The position numbers and the translations under genes are program-made. Below the pieces are notes generated by a model, which worked only from the letters and a program-made list of their open reading frames with translations, did not search any database and was not told the origin of the DNA. A stretch of DNA of 7,502 nucleotides from an uncultured Clostridia bacterium (GTDB lineage: Bacteria > Bacillota > Clostridia > Oscillospirales > Acutalibacteraceae), in assembly GCA_945875045.1 (NCBI GenBank), contig CAMCIX010000068.1, forward strand, positions 1 through 7,502, given 5' to 3'. Every line of letters starts with the position of its first letter. Position 1 is the first letter of the stretch. Shown here one piece after another: positions 6,854 through 7,502 of this stretch.

Positions 6854-7454
6854 ATGAATAATAAACCGGTAGTAAGGCCTTGGTCTGCGTGGGAATATGA
6901 TATAGATTCCGTAGATTCGACAGAGTTTATGTTCAATCATTTATGCAGCGGATGCGTGGTATTCTGTTTCAATGATACTATGCTGTCAAACGGTAAAGTA
7001 TTGCTTAACGGTAAAGAGCATAACAAGTGGGAGCTTACAAAATTTATTTTTGGCGAAGAGTCAATATTAGTTGTTTATGTTCGGGGATTTTTGAATGACT
7101 ACGATTCAAAAGCGACAATTACCATAAGCGGCTTTACTACGGCAGACGGTAGGCAAATCGATTCTTCTGATTTTGAAATAACCGTTTTGCCGAGAAGATA
7201 CGATTTGAATGAAAAATACAGCGAGCATAATAATAAGGCGCTTTTGTCGGCAGAGGAATCGGTGGTGCTTTTGAAAAATGACGGTGTTTTGCCGCTTAAA
7301 GGGAACGAAACACTTAACTTTTTCGGGAGCGGCTACTCAATGTACAGAAATTGCGCTTGCGGCGCTGCAAAAATAAACCCGAGAATATCCAGAAGTATAA
7401 AACAGGCGGTAGAAGAAACAAGCGACTTCAATTTAAACGAAGAGCTGCACAATT
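6854..7454 (+). CDS. Glycoside hydrolase family 3 protein with N-terminal GH3_C domain, 3'-truncated
   Basis: Partial gene: 200 complete codons, then the contig ends in adapter. Residues 1-127 form a beta-rich region of unknown family (for example ATITISGFTTADGRQ, then FEITVLPRRYDLNEKYSEH) with a cysteine cluster C31, C34, C38. From about 128 the sequence is recognisably the start of GH3_C: ALLSAEESVVLLKNDGVLPL, then LNFFGSGYSMYRN and INPRISRSIKQAVEE. In ordinary GH3 enzymes this domain follows a catalytic barrel of about 350 residues. Here the protein starts only about 127 residues earlier, so the domains are probably swapped, as reported for Ruminococcus albus and Butyrivibrio fibrisolvens beta-glucosidases. 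The usual Gly-rich GGTGSG-type loop is replaced by NCACGAAKIN (166-175). No signal peptide is seen. The catalytic domain, with its nucleophile Asp, would lie beyond the contig, so activity and specificity are unproven. Confidence 0.8.
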
Positions 7455-7502
7455 CTGTCTCTTATACACATCTCCGAGCCCACGAGACCTCTCTACATCT
7501 CG
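7455..7502 (-). other. Untrimmed Nextera i7 adapter, inverted copy (library artefact)
   Basis: Exact reverse complement of bases 1-48: mosaic end CTGTCTCTTATACACATCT (7455-7473), CCGAGCCCACGAGAC (7474-7488), index CTCTCTAC (7489-7496), then ATCTCG. This is what a read shows when it runs through a short tagmented fragment into the adapter. It truncates the GH3 gene; any translation continued past 7454 is spurious. Confidence 0.98.

Noticed and set aside
1..7502. Composite transposon flanked by 48-bp inverted repeats with Tn5 mosaic ends
   Set aside because: The repeats contain the Nextera primer arm and an index outside the mosaic end, there is no transposase, and both sit exactly at the contig ends. 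They are adapter, not a mobile element.

Overview
The window looks like a short metagenomic or draft-genome contig from a Bacillota bacterium, most likely a gut-type Clostridia (Oscillospiraceae, Lachnospiraceae or Christensenellaceae-like). This is inferred from strong AGGAGG-type ribosome sites, very tight same-strand gene packing, moderate GC, and families typical of such genomes (DUF5696, binding-protein-dependent sugar permeases, GH1 and a domain-swapped GH3). The genus cannot be named from the sequence alone. The first and last 48 bases are not biological: they are an untrimmed Illumina Nextera adapter in inverted orientation, so the real DNA is 49-7454 and both end genes are cut by the contig edge.

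Layout, all on the + strand with gaps of 1 to 20 bp: (1) 49-2159, the 5'-truncated end of a DUF5696 protein; (2) 2161-3060 and (3) 3068-4039, the two inner-membrane permeases of a carbohydrate ABC importer; (4) 4060-4800, a sugar isomerase/epimerase-like TIM barrel; (5) 4816-6111, a GH1 beta-glycosidase; (6) 6128-6835, a NodB/CE4-type polysaccharide deacetylase without a signal peptide; (7) 6854-7454, the first 200 residues of a GH3 protein whose GH3_C-type domain comes before any catalytic domain, so it is probably a domain-swapped GH3. No stretch over 20 bp lies between genes, and no internal promoter, terminator, RNA gene, CRISPR array or genuine mobile element was seen.

Read together, this is one segment of a glycoside-uptake and breakdown operon. 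The permeases import an oligosaccharide or glycoside unphosphorylated (no PTS genes are present, and the GH1 has the non-phospho-type active-site end). Inside the cell a deacetylase would remove acyl groups, GH1 and GH3 would cut beta-glycosidic bonds, and the TIM-barrel isomerase/epimerase would rearrange the released or oxidised sugar. The solute-binding protein, any regulator and the transport ATPase are not in the window. The binding protein and regulator probably lie off the contig, and the ATPase is probably shared and encoded elsewhere. The substrate is unknown; an acetylated beta-glycoside is the best inference. The part most worth a second look is the combination of DUF5696, isomerase/epimerase, GH1, cytoplasmic deacetylase and domain-swapped GH3 in one transcription unit.
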